From the NCBI GenBank assembly GCA_964058805.1, contig CAXKVV010000670.1:1-39862 (forward strand): a stretch of 39,862 nucleotides of DNA, read 5' to 3'. The notes beneath the pieces were generated by a model, which saw nothing but the letters and a program-made list of their open reading frames with translations, searched no databases and was not told the DNA's origin. Source of the DNA: Schoenoplectus triqueter (taxonomy: Eukaryota; Streptophyta; Magnoliopsida; Poales; Cyperaceae). This document shows positions 10,389 through 21,896 of the stretch, piece after piece. A program made the position numbers and the translations under genes. The first letter of the stretch is position 1, and every line of letters starts with the position of its first letter.

Positions 10389-11064
10389 GAAGAATTATCA
10401 TTCTCGTACAACTTAAACCTCTATGTTGTAGTGCAGTATGAATTTTCTGTTCTAAGAGGTGTTTTAAACTAATTTGATCTGTTCTAATAATAAAAGGGTA
10501 ACCAATTAAGTAATATTTCCATTTGGTAACAGCTGCGATGAGTGCCAATAATTCTTTTTCATATGTAGACAATCCTTGGTTCTTTGGACCCAGTTTTTTA
10601 CTCATAAAAGCTAAGGGACGCCTATCTTGCATTAAAACCGCACCTATACCGAGTTGTGATGCATCTGTTTCAATGACAAAGGGTTTGGAAAATTCCGGAA
10701 GTGTCAAAACAGGAGCAGTAACCATTGCATGTTTCAGTGATTCAAATGCTTTTTGCGATTCTAGAGTCCACATAAAAGAACTTTTTTTGAGAAGATCAGA
10801 AAGAGGTTTGCTAATTAACCCATAACCTTGGATAAATTTTCTATAATAACCTGTCAAGACAAGGAACCCCCTCAATTGCTTCATAGTGCTAGGTTGAGGC
10901 CAATTAACCATAGCAGCAATTTTGGATGGATCAGTAGCAACTCCAGCAGACGAAATAACATGTCCCAAATACTCTATTTGAGGAACAGCAAATTGACACT
11001 TAGATAATTTGACAAATAAAAAATTATCCTTGAGAATCTGTAAGGCTGTGGTTAAATGCTGCAA
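10381..11064 (-). pseudogene. Gypsy reverse transcriptase thumb and RNase H
   Basis: 227 residues starting just after the catalytic YxDD/FxDD region. IEYLGHVIS and MKQLRGFLVLTGYYRKFI are the conserved RT connection motifs. VIETDASQLGIGAVLMQ is the RNase H start with its catalytic Asp, followed by STYEKELLAL and FIIRTDQISLKHL. The C-terminal residues after HTALQHRGL are out of frame, so a frameshift joins this piece to the integrase piece. Confidence 0.87.
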
Positions 11065-11625
11065 GTGACTAGAGAAGTCAGAACTATAGATTAAAATATC
11101 ATAAAAAAACTAAAATGAATTTACGCAGGTAAGGCTTAAATATAGAATTCATTAAAGCTTGAAATGTTACAGGAGCATTTGTTAACCCGAATGGCATAAC
11201 TTTAAATTCATAAAGGCCATCATGAGTTCGAAATGTTGTTAGAGGAATGGATTGTTAGTGCATTCGAATTTGGTGGTAGCCGGAACGTAAATCCAATTTG
11301 GAAAAAATGGTAGCATGCTTAAGTTCATCCAAGAGATCATTAATTATTGGTATTAGAAATTTATTCTTGATAGTACAGTCATTAAGTTTACGATAATCGA
11401 TGCATAAACGCCATGTACCATCTTTTTTTTAACCAAAAGCACAGGGGAAGCAAAAGAGCTCATGGAGGGCTGTATAAAATTGTTCTGTAGAAGATCAGCT
11501 AAAATCTTTTCTATTTCCAGTCTTTGAGAATAAGAGAACCTATAAGGCCTGAGTGTAAAAGGTTTACTGTTAGGCTTTAATATGATTTGATGATCAATGG
11601 AACACTGTGGTGGTAAGGTAGTAGA
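11065..11625 (-). pseudogene. Gypsy reverse transcriptase palm, frameshifted
   Basis: No long open frame remains, but in broken frames the - strand still reads the RT signature [19 protein letters not shown] near 11180-11235 and a damaged active-site block near 11090-11110, where a short deletion in a T-run shifts the frame of the FDD motif. This piece alone makes the element non-functional. Confidence 0.8.
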
Positions 11626-12438
11626 TTATGAAAAAAGATCTTGAAAAGAAGAAAGAATTTGTTGTACCTGAGAGACCATTACCTGAGTACCGAGGAATGA
11701 AGAAACTTCAATGCAATTCAATTGAGCAAAGAAAACTTCACTGCCTTGAAGCATCTCTTTATGAATGCTAACATCTTGTTCACACATATGGAGTGTAGCC
11801 GAGAGAGTATGTGAAGATAGTTGAACTTGAGTAGTTTTGTCAGTAACAGTAAGAAGACCCAATCGACAGTCCATAGTAATTGGACTGTATGCGTATAGCC
11901 AATCCATGCCCAGTAATAAATCATGACCAGTGACATGGAGAACTCTAAGATTACCTGCAAAACTGTGACTGCACAAAGAAAATTGCTGGTTTTCACAGAG
12001 AAGGTTAATAGTTAATCTTGTGCCACTGACTGTAATTACAATAAGCGTTTCACACTTAACAATGGGTAAAGATAAGAGTTGGACAATGGTGGGGTTAATA
12101 AAAGAGTGTGTGCTGCCGCTATCAATCATAGCCAGAATAGAAGTGGAACCAATTTGTCCTTGTAACTTAAAGGTATGATGTTTACAAGAAGCGTGAGCAG
12201 CACACATGGTAATAACAACTTGATCAATGTCAGGAACAGTAGTAATATGCTGTGAGAGTTCAGCATCAGGAGAATAGGTGTTATCATCATAAGTTTTCTC
12301 ATTTTCTAAAACTAAAATTCCTTGAGCCTTGCATTTATGACCTGGAAAAAAATTATCACCACATTTAAAGCATAATCCCAAGGTCTTTTTTTGTTCAAGG
12401 GTTAAAGACCTATGATTTGAAGGCTCTGGTAATTTCAC
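11626..12438 (-). pseudogene. Gypsy zinc knuckle and aspartic protease
   Basis: 270 residues. LGLCFKCGDNFFPGHKC is a gypsy-type zinc knuckle of the nucleocapsid. AMIDSGSTHSFINP holds the catalytic Asp of the retroviral-type aspartic protease, followed by LLLGMDWLY, the usual downstream protease motif. The piece ends at FQDLFS, where the linker to reverse transcriptase begins. A stop at about 12480 separates it from gag. Confidence 0.87.
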
Positions 12439-12483
12439 ACTATCCGAATGAGAAATTTCTGATTTTTCCTCTCTTGGTTTATT

Positions 12484-13470
12484 CTATTTAAAAATCTGAG
12501 AAGAAAATTTTTTGAAGTCGGGCTTTAACATTTTAGTTTGGCTTTCTAATGATTTTTCAAGTTGACGAGATAATTTATATGCCTGTTTCAATGTTGAAGG
12601 ATTATATAAAAGGACAACATCTGCTATTTCTTCTTTCAGACCGCTGAGGAAACCCAGTAAATAGAACTCGTCAGGAGAATATTGGTGAGCTAGAACTCTG
12701 GCCTTCACTCTTTCATAAGAATGAATATAATTATCAACTCTACCAATTTGTTGTAATCTTTTAAATTCATCAATTGGATTTTTAGAATCAGAATTAAATC
12801 GATCTAGCAAATCTTCTTTGAATTGGGAATAAGAAGGGTCAAGATTTCCTAATTTATAATAACGATGCCATTCCCTAGCTTCACCCATCAAATATGGAAG
12901 TACAATTTGGACTTTGTAGAATTCAGGTGTATGGTAAATGTGAAAGTAATATTCACAATCCTCTAGCCAATCAAGAATGTCTGACCCATCAAACTTTGTC
13001 AATTCAGTTCGAGGAGTTTGCCATCGTTGAGAGGACTCATGTTGTCTGCAGTCATCATCCCTTCTTGAATTTTCTTGAGAACTAAGATGAGAAGAAGAAG
13101 GCCAGGAACCATCCTGTGTACGAGCATGAGGTGGTTGATAAGGAGTTGAAATCGGGATTGTGACCGGTGGCTCAGGATGTAATGGAGGAGAAGTCACTTT
13201 AGCACATTGAAGCTTTTGAACTTCTACGACCAGTTGTTGCAATGTGGATGCCAACTGCGTCTCAGTTTGTTGTCTGGTCATTTGAGAATCATCATAGCAT
13301 GAAACATGTTCCTCCAAACGTGATTCTTGAGTAGACATGCGATTGGCTATTAGTTGAACCACATTGTTAAGACTGGTTAATTGTTGTTCCATGTTGCTAG
13401 GAGGTGGAATGTTGTCCTCCGAAGAACTGCTATTACAAGTTGATCTAATCATCTGAATTGAGAAACTCAA
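12484..13470 (-). pseudogene. Gypsy Gag capsid region
   Basis: 328 residues. The N-terminal third is Gln/Ser-rich with a likely coiled coil (about 25-90). TKFDGSDILDWLEDCEYYF begins the retrotransposon Gag domain, with AREWHRYY and PIDEFKRLQQIG, typical capsid motifs, in the second half. The frame ends in a stop soon after residue 328 and the zinc knuckle continues in the next open piece, so Gag is cut in two. It starts 14 bp inside the primer site. Confidence 0.85.
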
Positions 13471-13484
13471 CTAGCGATCTTGAA

Positions 13485-13496
13485 GCTCTGATACCA
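13485..13496 (-). other. Primer binding site of the gypsy element (tRNA-iMet)
   Basis: On the - strand this reads TGGTATCAGAGC, complementary to the 3' end of initiator-Met tRNA. It starts 2 nt after the 5' LTR, the normal spacing. Confidence 0.9.
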
Positions 13497-13498
13497 AT

Positions 13499-13883
13499 TG
13501 TCATGTACTTAAGATCAATTGTGAATAATTGGAGAAAAGAAGAGAATTTGAGAAAGAATTAAAGATAAGAAGAATTCAATTGATTGTTTTAATCGGAATA
13601 ACAAATACAATTAATTCTTCCACACCCACATTAGTAGTACTATTACATATATATAGACAATGAATTACAACAATTTCCAACTAATTCTAACAAGAATCCA
13701 CTCAGATGTGATATTTGTTTGCCACGTCAGCTATTCTGTTGAAATATCGAAAGAGCCGTTGGTTAGTCGGTCAGCTATTTAAATTACGGACACTGCGGGT
13801 CCCGTCTGCAGCTTCTTTATTTAATTTGAATAGCTGACCGTTCGTTGTTGCCCTGGTGACCAATTCTTCACTTGAATTAAGCG
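13499..13883 (-). repeat. 5' LTR of the gypsy element, outer end missing
   Basis: Aligns over its whole length with 8405-8788 and ends with CA beside the primer site. Its outer 48 bp, present in the 3' LTR and including the TGTTAG end, are absent, so this LTR has lost the start of U3. Confidence 0.85.
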
Positions 13884-14017
13884 GTTTATTATTTTATTTT
13901 CCTTATTTATTATTTTTTTCCCTTGATGCAAAAACCCTTGGCATTGTTTAGGTATAAACTTACAAGGGACCGATCATATATTTTCAACCCTAGTCCATGA
14001 ACTCTAACAACTCTATC

Positions 14018-14446
14018 TAGGAGTGTCAATTATTGACCCGACCCGATGGGTTAACCCGACCTAACTCGAACCCGACCGATCCGACCCGACCCGAAATGAT
14101 CCGAAGATAAATGGGTCAGGTATGAGATTAATTTTTTTGACCCGAATCAAGTTGGGTCGGATTCAGATCAACCCAACCCGACCCGATTAATTATGTTTCT
14201 GAAGTAATTTTGTGATTTAGTACTAATTAAAGCTTTAATATACATTAATTATACACTAATTAAGATTAATTATAAATTAATTAATATTTAATTGTTTAAA
14301 ATTATCTAAAAATAATTAATAAATATTTAATTATTCCTGTCGGGTATGAATTAAATTTTTTTTATCGAAATTTAATCGAATCGGGTTCAGATTAAATAAA
14401 AAAAATAATAAAATATTATAACCCATCCGACCCATTATCACCTCTA
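14018..14446. mobile_element. hAT-type MITE with 8-bp target duplication
   Basis: The element is flanked by perfect 8-bp direct repeats ACTCTATC at 14010-14017 and 14447-14454. Its ends are inverted: TAGGAGTGTCAAT on the left, and on the right the inverse reads TAGAGGTGATAAT. The interior near each end is filled with GACCCG/CGGGTC motifs, and the centre is AT-rich. The 8-bp duplication is the mark of hAT superfamily transposition. There is no coding capacity. Confidence 0.88.
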
Positions 14447-14454
14447 ACTCTATC

Positions 14455-15100
14455 CCACTCCCAAGCAAGTCAAGTTGTTAACTATTCGCCTTTTGGAACG
14501 AATAGTTTTCCAATTTATTATGATTTCAAATGACTAAGGTTTATTAGACTATATGACGTCATTTCAGAGTAAATATTTTAATTTAATCACTCATTGTGTT
14601 TCGTACACATGTCGCAAACGCGAATAACTTGGTTAAATGCTATTGAATAAGCAAAATTAATGGCATAAAGTTACCAAGTACAAATTAAATATACTGACGA
14701 AACTCCGCATCTACATAATGCAATGCGAATCGAGGCACTGAGAATCACAGATCAGATGGACTTGATAACTATGGATTGTTAAATCTGGGTCCACATGTAA
14801 TTCAGTTGAATGGATAGTCATCAATAATTTGTTAGACATTTTTTTTTTGGAAACTTTTAATGAACACACTCTTTTGCTGTTTGTTTTTGTAGAATAATCT
14901 CGTACAACAAGAGTATTCAGGAAAACAAGGGGAGAAATTCTCATTGGTTTTCTTAAACTTTACATTGAATTCAATTCATCATAATAACTCCTTAATTTTC
15001 ATCAAGATGAGCAGTATGCTATGCCACTACACAGACTAAGGTCAAAGTACATGATAAAGAAAACGGTAATTGAATAATTTTTTAATTTAATGGCAGGAAA
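14455..15100. other. AT-rich intergenic DNA, nothing recognised
   Basis: No credible gene; the small - strand open frame at 14711-14944 has no recognisable features. No element ends were found. Confidence 0.5.
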
Positions 15101-15104
15101 TCAC

Positions 15105-15670
15105 GTATTGAGTTCGAGCGGGTCAGACTTAGCTCAAGCTCAGCTCATAAAAATTCGAATCGAGTCGAGCCAAGTTCGTGAAACGCTTCAAGCTGAAAAA
15201 TTTAGCTCAAATTCGATTTGTTACTATTCAAGCTAACTCATAAGCTGCCTCACGAACCGATGCATATACGTTGACTCGATTTGATATTTAGACTTAGTAC
15301 ATCTATAAACTACAAGGTTGGTATATCTACAAAATTACAAAATTAGTACATGAATAGGTTCAAAATTGATATATCAACAAATTATACTTTCGATGACATC
15401 TTTACTGTACTAATTTGAACGGATGAATCAATAAAAAACTATCGAGCCACATATACGGGTTGAGTCACGAGCGAATAAAAGAAGTCGTTAACTACTAAGA
15501 TAGCGAGATAATGAGAGATGAATTATCGGATTATGGGTTGACAAAAGAAAAAAATATATAAGTTATTATTATTCAAGCCGAATCGAGTCAACTCCAACTC
15601 AAGTATGTCTCATTTAACAATCGAGCCAAATTAGTTTGAATCAAATTAGGTTGAGTCTGAACTTTTTTAT
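15105..15670. repeat. Degenerate dispersed repeat rich in TCGAG/CTCAA motifs
   Basis: Both ends carry related inverted motifs: GAGCGGGTCAGACTTAGCTC near 15117 and, on the other strand from about 15665, GTTCAGACTCAACCTAATTT. In between are many copies of AGCTCAA, TCGAGTC and CGAGCC. This pattern is typical of old non-autonomous DNA transposons in plants. No clean target duplication was seen, so class and ends are uncertain. Confidence 0.4.
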
Positions 15671-15871
15671 GCAGACCAGCGAACCAAACACTCCCTTATT
15701 AAAGCAGCAAATATAAAAATCTTCCTTCCATTATCCCCCTCGGTTCTCTTTCCCTTGATTCCTTTTTTTTTCCTTTTTGCCAGTATCATGAAATTTGACC
15801 GCACTAAGAAGTTTGTAGTAGTAGTACCATAGGAGATAGGACGCGCATGATGCATTAAGTATATATATTTA

Positions 15872-16301
15872 CAGGGGCGGATGCACAGTATCTGGGGCAG
15901 CGGCCCTTCTAAATTTTGAAAAATAGTGCTTTTCGGTAATATTATCGGTAGTTTGCCTTCCTTGGAAAATTTTTTTGCCCCTCCTGAATTGTCTGATTAA
16001 TTTTATTGAGAAAAAAATATTTAATATCATGTATAATGAAATAATTATGCAAAGATATCAAAATATAAAGTTTTATAGATGAAAATTTTCTTCATCAACT
16101 TGATTATTTATTACTTTGAGCTTTATTTTATTATTTTTAATATATAAAATATTATTATTTTAATAAATTTTTTATTAGGTAAGAATATATATTAAATTAT
16201 TATTTTTTTATTTAGTACCCGATTAGTTAATAGATTTAAACCCGATAAGCTATTACAATCTGATATTTGCCCCCTTGACTAAAATCCTGCATCCGCCCAT
16301 G
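15872..16301. mobile_element. hAT-type MITE with 8-bp target duplication
   Basis: Perfect 8-bp direct repeats TATATTTA lie at 15864-15871 and 16302-16309. The left end is CAGGGGCGGATGCA; the inverse of the right end reads CATGGGCGGATGCA, so the terminal repeats match at 12 of 14 positions. The interior is AT-rich with no open frame of note. Ends of this CAGGGGCGGA form and the 8-bp duplication fit hAT elements. Confidence 0.92.
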
Positions 16302-16309
16302 TATATTTA

Positions 16310-17450
16310 CATTGAAAAAAAATGCTGAAAACATAAACACCAGTGAAGAAAAAAAAATCAAACGCGAAGAAGATAGATAGGAGATTCTTTTGCATCCTTG
16401 CGAAGAAAAGTCACACATTAAATAATTAAAAGCGACTTCTTTTTATTTTATACTCGTAATCTGACCTTGGAGTTTGTATCACAGATATTTTAAAGAAAGA
16501 GATAAGTTTTTAGAGTGAGGAGAGTCCTACAGCCTGTCAATTATATGTTTGTTGTAGTATTAGAGAACTTTATTTTATTTTTTTTTAGGAAAAGAAATAG
16601 AGGTCTTTGCCTCTTTTAGTAGTAGCGAGGAAACACTTATGATCGGGAATCCGATCGAAGGATCCAAGTTCCGAGATTTCTTTCAAAAAATTGACCCTAA
16701 AGATTAAATCGGAATAAATCGAAGTTATATTTTGTCTTTTTATTTCCAATCGGACGGTTCCACCAAGTAGTAGAGAATGTAAATTCAGCTCTCGCGCTCA
16801 TGCTAGAACTAGGATTTCACATCGTCTAAAAAAAACGAGCTTATGAACGAAACCACAAATTTCTTCAATGAGTGTAAAAATATATACCTAACATTGAAAT
16901 TAATACAATAGTCACATCCAAATCATTGACAGACGACACGTTCTCAAAATAATAAAATACCTTTGTCTTCCATCAAAACTCGAAGTTCTTCATTTATCTT
17001 TTTACAATTATTGAATTTATTATGAACCTTTTTATTAAATCAATACTGATCTAATTTGTCATTTCTTTAAGTTAAAAAATATATAAAAAATCTTTAGAAA
17101 ATTGCACAACATTGCAGCATATTAGGAAAAAAAAGTCAAAAATAAAACTCAGGAAAATAAAACAAGAAGAATAAAACTGCACAATAATACTAAACCAAAT
17201 TGTACCACTCGATATCATTACTTGTTTGCTCATACAACTAGATGGTTATAATAATACTGTCAAAATACTTTATATTACGCGATGCTGCTTTTAATATAAT
17301 CAACACTCAACACTGGGAAAATGACTATTTCCGCGTTGAATGAAGTTGTTTCATAGAGCTTAAAAAATATATTAAATTGAAATGTATTTGCACCAAACAC
17401 ATCAGTTTTACAAAAAAAAAAAAAGAAACGGCACATTAGTCAATATCTTT
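16310..17450. other. Intergenic DNA, nothing recognised
   Basis: AT-rich sequence with a slightly GC-richer patch at 16640-16820 that holds no credible frame. No gene, RNA or bounded element could be supported. Confidence 0.5.
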
Positions 17451-17584
17451 TATTAAAAGGGGAAATTGGTCAAATGTCATCCAAAATATAGGATTTGAAA
17501 AATATCACTCCAAAATTTTAGTTTTGAAAAATATTACTCTAAATTCTATAAAGTTTTAATTTTACCACTCCTACTATTTATATG

Positions 17585-17643
17585 TATAATTTTACTATTA
17601 AAAATTCAATATTTTCTGTAATACCTAAAATGCCCCTTACTAA
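17585..17643 (+). repeat. 59-bp dispersed repeat, copy 1
   Basis: This block, containing CTAAAATGCCCCTTACTAA, is about 90% identical to the reverse complement of 30283-30341. The pair is the only inverted match I noticed that spans the copia element and the gypsy relic. Confidence 0.75.
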
Positions 17644-17895
17644 GCAAAGAAAAACGCCTCTTCCTCCCCCAATTGCTGTTTTTAGGTCTCTCCTCCCTTG
17701 TTGCTTTTTTCCTTCTCTTCAGCAGATTCCGATAGATTCCACCATCAGCACCGGTAGGAGGAGACGCCCTGCCGCCTCTTACTCCAGCGACTCTGACCCC
17801 GACCTCAATCCATACAGCAAGACACCAAGTCCTGTTGTCTCTGTCATTCAGACTCAAACTTCTCAACTTCGAATCTTAATTAAACGGATGAGCTG
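17644..17895. other. GC-rich, coding-like block of unknown origin
   Basis: Composition jumps from very AT-rich to C/T- and GC-rich for about 250 bp. The + strand frame ending at 17896 reads a Pro-rich start, then GRRRRPAASYSSDSDPDLNP, an Arg block followed by acidic Ser/Asp, which looks like the N-terminal part of a real protein. The - strand is also open over 17606-17866. Neither was recognised. Position beside the 59-bp repeat suggests a gene piece captured by a mobile element. It could also be a chance low-complexity frame. Confidence 0.3.
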
Positions 17896-18163
17896 ATGAC
17901 ATATCATGGCTTGATTTTTCTTTACGCACGAAAACATACTTTTTTCCACACAACAAAATGTTAGATGACGGAATTCAATCGATTTGGGAACCAATTAGGT
18001 GCCAAATATATAGTAGTATAGTACCAAGTAAAAAATTGACAAATATGAATCATAACAATCATATACCATTAAACTATCAACCTGGATCAAGTGAATCACC
18101 TCTATTATAATTACATAACCACACTATATGATCCCCAAAATATTAATATTTTGGTATATAATT

Positions 18164-18471
18164 TGTTGGTTGTTAATTTGATATCAGTGATAAGTTTTTC
18201 TCTCTCTCTTACTGGTATCGTACAAGAAAGAATAACACAAGAGGAATTTGCGATGCTAAAAAAAATGCATTTTTTCTTGGGATTTTATAACACAATAAAT
18301 AACTGTAGATCTAAAATTACATCCCACATTTGAAGAATAAGTGCACACTAAAAATAACTCCTACTCTATTCTCAGCCACACGCTGGAATAACCTGACAAT
18401 TTTAACTCGTACTCAAATAAGAGCAAATCAAATACTGGACACATCTTTCTAACAACAAGATTAAATCATCA
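18164..18471 (-). repeat. 3' LTR of the copia element
   Basis: 308 bp with TG...CA ends on the - strand (starting TGATGATTTAATC, ending CAACA). It aligns with 22753-23076 apart from a gap of about 17 bp near 18422, where the other copy holds CCTTTGCTGAAAATAAA. Confidence 0.9.
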
Positions 18472-18507
18472 ATCTCCTTCTTAAGCTTGTTGTTCTCTAC
18501 CAATGAT

Positions 18508-19164
18508 CTACACACCAATCCTTTCTCTCATTTCCTGGAACTTCATCTTTGCCAGCGATTTCGTCAGAATATCAGCACGCTGATCTTCTGTGCAAACATG
18601 TTGAATTTCAAACATTCCTGATTCAACACAATCCCTAATGTAGTGAAATCGGATATCGATATGCTTACTCCTTTCATGATAAACTGAGTTCTTGCTCAAT
18701 GCAATTGCGGACTGATTATCGATCTTTAACACCACTTTCTTAACCTCGATTTTTAATAAATCTGCCAGCAATCGCCCCAGCCATACTCCTTGACACGCTG
18801 CTACACAGGCAGCGATATACTCTGCTTCACAAGAAGAAAGTGCAACAACTTTCTGTTTTTGTGAACACCAACTAACCGGATTAGACCCAAGAAAAAATAT
18901 TAAAGCTGAAGTACTTTTCCTGTCATTAGTATCACCAGCTAGATAACTGTCAGAGTATCCGATCAGCTCCAAACCTTCTTCCTTTTTCTCATAAACGCAA
19001 CCGAGATTTAATGTACCTTTCACATAGCGCAATATGTGCTTCACTGCTGCCATGTGCTCTGTTGTGGGCTTCTCCACGTGTCTACTCACCATGCCGACAG
19101 AAAATGCCAAGGTTGGTCGTGTGTGCAATAGGTATCTCAAACCACCAACCAAACTTCGGTACAA
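18508..19164 (-). pseudogene. Copia RNase H domain
   Basis: 218 residues. YRSLVGGLRYL is the usual RT-RNase H connection. IGYSDSYLAGDTNDRKSTS begins RNase H with its catalytic Asp, and SSCEAEYIAA carries the catalytic Glu. TDNQSAIALSKN-type motifs (here IDNQSAIAL) and HIDIRFHYIRD complete the domain. It ends near the polypurine region (AAGAAGGAGAT on the - strand) beside the 3' LTR. A frame break separates it from the RT piece. Confidence 0.9.
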
Positions 19165-19183
19165 GGTTGTATCAATAGGAGGA

Positions 19184-20062
19184 TTAGTACTCTTTGTTCA
19201 GCTTCAAACGAGGCTCCATCGAAATTTGTGTTGGATTGTAATCTTTCATCCTACATTTATCTAACACCTTTCTTGCATAAGCTGACTGGTTTAGAGTAAT
19301 TTTATGAGGAGTCTGACAAACTTTAATTCCCAAATAATAGCTAAGTAATCCAAGATCACTCATGCTAAACAACTTTTTCATCTGAGATTTAAATTTGTCG
19401 ATATCTTGAGTGCTCTCTCCAATGATAATTAAATCATCCACGTATACTCCAACGATTAAATTCCTTTTCTTCTGACTTCTGGTGTACACAGCATGCTCTA
19501 AAGAACACTTCTCAAAACCGAGTGTCTTCAATGATTTTTCCAGTTTTGAATTCCATGCTCTAGGTGCTTGTCGTAAACCGTACAAAGCTTTGTGCAATTT
19601 CAGCACCTTATGCTCTTCTTCTTGTATCTCGAAACCCGGTGGCTGAATGACATATACATCTTCTTCCAACTCGCCGTTAAGGAAAGCTGACTTCACATCC
19701 ATATGATGCACTTCCCATCCTTTATGTGCTGCAATTGAGAGCAGCAACCGTACTGTCTCCAACCGAGCAACAGGGGCAAAAACTTCGTCAAAGTCTATAC
19801 CTTACCGTTGAACATACCCCTTCGCTACCAATCTCACTTTATACTTCACAATTCTGCCTTCAGCATTTTTCTTTAACTTGTAGACCCACTTCAGTCCTAT
19901 TGCTTTCTGGTTGTCTGGCAATGAAACGAGTTGCCAAGTTTCATTTTTCTGGATAGAAGATATTTCTTCCTCCATTGTTTTTCTCCAACTCAGATTTTCT
20001 TTGGCTTCTTCATAACTCGACGGCTCCTCCTCTCCTAGCAAACACAGCCTCGAATACTCCAA
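19184..20062 (-). pseudogene. Copia reverse transcriptase, broken by stops
   Basis: Two open pieces (19802-20062 and 19184-19762). The first has WRKTMEEEISSIQKNETW and KWVYKLK, the copia RT start. A single TAA about 19801-19803 interrupts GYVQR before the FDEVFAPVAR region. The second has HHMDVKSAFLNGEL, YGLRQAPRAW and the catalytic YVDD (residues 107-110 of that piece). The stop fits a CAA-to-TAA change, a C-to-T transition common in methylated, silenced repeats. The enzyme core is otherwise well kept. Confidence 0.9.
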
Positions 20063-20393
20063 ATCAATTGGAAAGTTTCATCATACAAACTGCTGAGATA
20101 TCGCTTACCACGTGGACCTACTGATGAAATTTCCTCGTGCAATGCAGGTTGAACTGATTCAAGAATGTCACCCCCATTAACTTCTGGAGTACATGGCGAG
20201 TCTGAAGCAGAGACTCCGGGCCCTTTGTTCACTTCAGGTGTTGAATACTGGTATCGATCACCAGTGTCAGAGTTGCTAATGTCAATACCAGAATCGCTGA
20301 CACTCTATTCATTTCCCTGATTCGTTGTATCAAACATACCTTCAATAGTAAAATATTGTGCTGAGAGAGTGTTCCATGTTACTCCAGTTTCTG

Positions 20394-21896
20394 TTACTGG
20401 AGGTTTGTTCCAGTCCCACTTCTTCTCTTCTTTGAAAATAAATATCGTGTCACCACTACCTTCTTTGCCTCAGGATCAAACATTCGATAACCTTTTATAT
20501 TTGGGTCATAACCAATAAACACCATTTGTTTGCTTCGGTCTGAAAGTTTTGAAAGATAAGGTGTGACATTTTTTACAAATCTCACACATCCAAAAACATG
20601 AAGATGAGCAACAGATGGCTTGCGATTGTAATATGCTTCATAAGGAGTTTTTCCGACAATGCTCTTTGTTGGTGCTCTGTTTAGAAGATATATAACAGTT
20701 GACACTGCTTCTCCCCAAAATTTGCCAGGAACTTCTATGCTTTTCAACAAGATCCTTGCCATGCCAACCACCGTTTGATTTCTCCTTTCAACAACACCAT
20801 TCTGCTGAGGGGAATAAGGTGCTGTTAGATATCGCTTAACTCCCAGCAATTTGCAATATTGTTTGAACTCATTTGAGGTGAACTCTCTGCCACGATCTGT
20901 GCGCAAGGCTTTTAGTTTATTGTTCTTCTCAATTTCGGCTGCAGTTTTTACTTTCTTAAATGCTTTGAATGCTTCATCTTTGCTTCGGATCAGCACCAGC
21001 CACATGAATCTAGTGCAATCATCAACCAACAACAAGAAGTAACGATTACCACCATGCGTTGTAGGGGTTATTGGCCCGTACAAATCCCCGTGCCATAGTT
21101 CAAGAGGTAAATCTGCTCGATACTTTGACTCTGCTGGAAATGGATTTCGGTGCTGCTTTCCAATCAAACAACCATCACATATTCGGTCTTCATGTTCGAT
21201 TTTGGGTATATCGTGCACCATCTGTCTCTGACTTAGCAATTTCAAAGCATGGAAATTAACATGGCCGTATCTAGCATGCCAGTGCCATGCATCGTCGGTG
21301 CCTTTTGCCAAGAAGCATTCGGGTAGAGCTTGTGCTATGTGTAACTTATACAAATGATTTCTGGACTTGCTCACTTTTGCTAGCAACCCATGTGCTCTGT
21401 CCAGGATTGTCATGACTCCTCCTTCAATTGAAATCTTACAACCATTCTCATCCAATTGCCCAAGGCTAATGATGCTACTCTTTAACATTGGAATGTAATA
21501 AACATTTAAAAGTAGTCTGTGTTCACCAGTAAAGCACTCAAATAAAACTAAATCTCTTCCTCGTATCTCTACTGCTAAACCATCTCCAAACTTAACTGAT
21601 CCTCTGATTGAAGTGTCAATGTCAGCGAACTTCTCAATACAACCAGTCATATGGTTGCTTGCACCAGTATCAAGATACCAAGATGTGTCTTGACTGCTGT
21701 TATGCACTGGCACCAGCTTGTCTTCGAGCAGTAACACCTTATTTGGTACTGACTGGATAAGATCACAACTTTCAGCCATCAACAGCGCTGGTTCATCATC
21801 TGTTTGTGTTGTAGCAAGGTTGGCTTGCTTCCTTCGGTTTGGTTTTGGGCAGTCTTTTGCAAAATGCCCATATTCATTGCAATTGTAACACTTCAC
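20394..21896 (-). pseudogene. Copia zinc knuckle, protease and integrase (open frame)
   Basis: 500 residues in one open frame. CYNCNEYGHFAKDC is a perfect CX2CX4HX4C zinc knuckle (residues 3-16). WYLDTGASNHMTG holds the protease catalytic Asp (DTGAS, 76-80). HARYGHVNFHAL and CDGCLIGKQ form the zinc-binding integrase N-terminus. The catalytic triad is visible as WHGDLYGP, ALRTDRGREF and NGVVERRNQT. VFIGYDPNIKGYR ends the integrase. The frame is long but is cut off from gag upstream and RT downstream by stops. Confidence 0.9.

Larger units (their letters stand above)
8405..13883 (-). mobile_element. Ty3/gypsy LTR retrotransposon, chromovirus type, decayed
   Basis: Two direct LTRs bracket gag, protease, reverse transcriptase, RNase H, integrase and a chromodomain, all in that order on the - strand, which is the gypsy order. 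A primer site complementary to initiator-Met tRNA follows the 5' LTR, and a polypurine tract precedes the 3' LTR. Coding is broken by at least five stops or frameshifts, so the element cannot act on its own. The LTR pair shows roughly 15-18 differences over 384 bp by eye. No target duplication was found, consistent with loss of the outer edge of the 5' LTR. Confidence 0.93.

Noticed and set aside
16236..16418. 60-residue - strand frame
   Set aside because: It crosses the border of a hAT MITE and its target duplication, so it is not a conserved gene.
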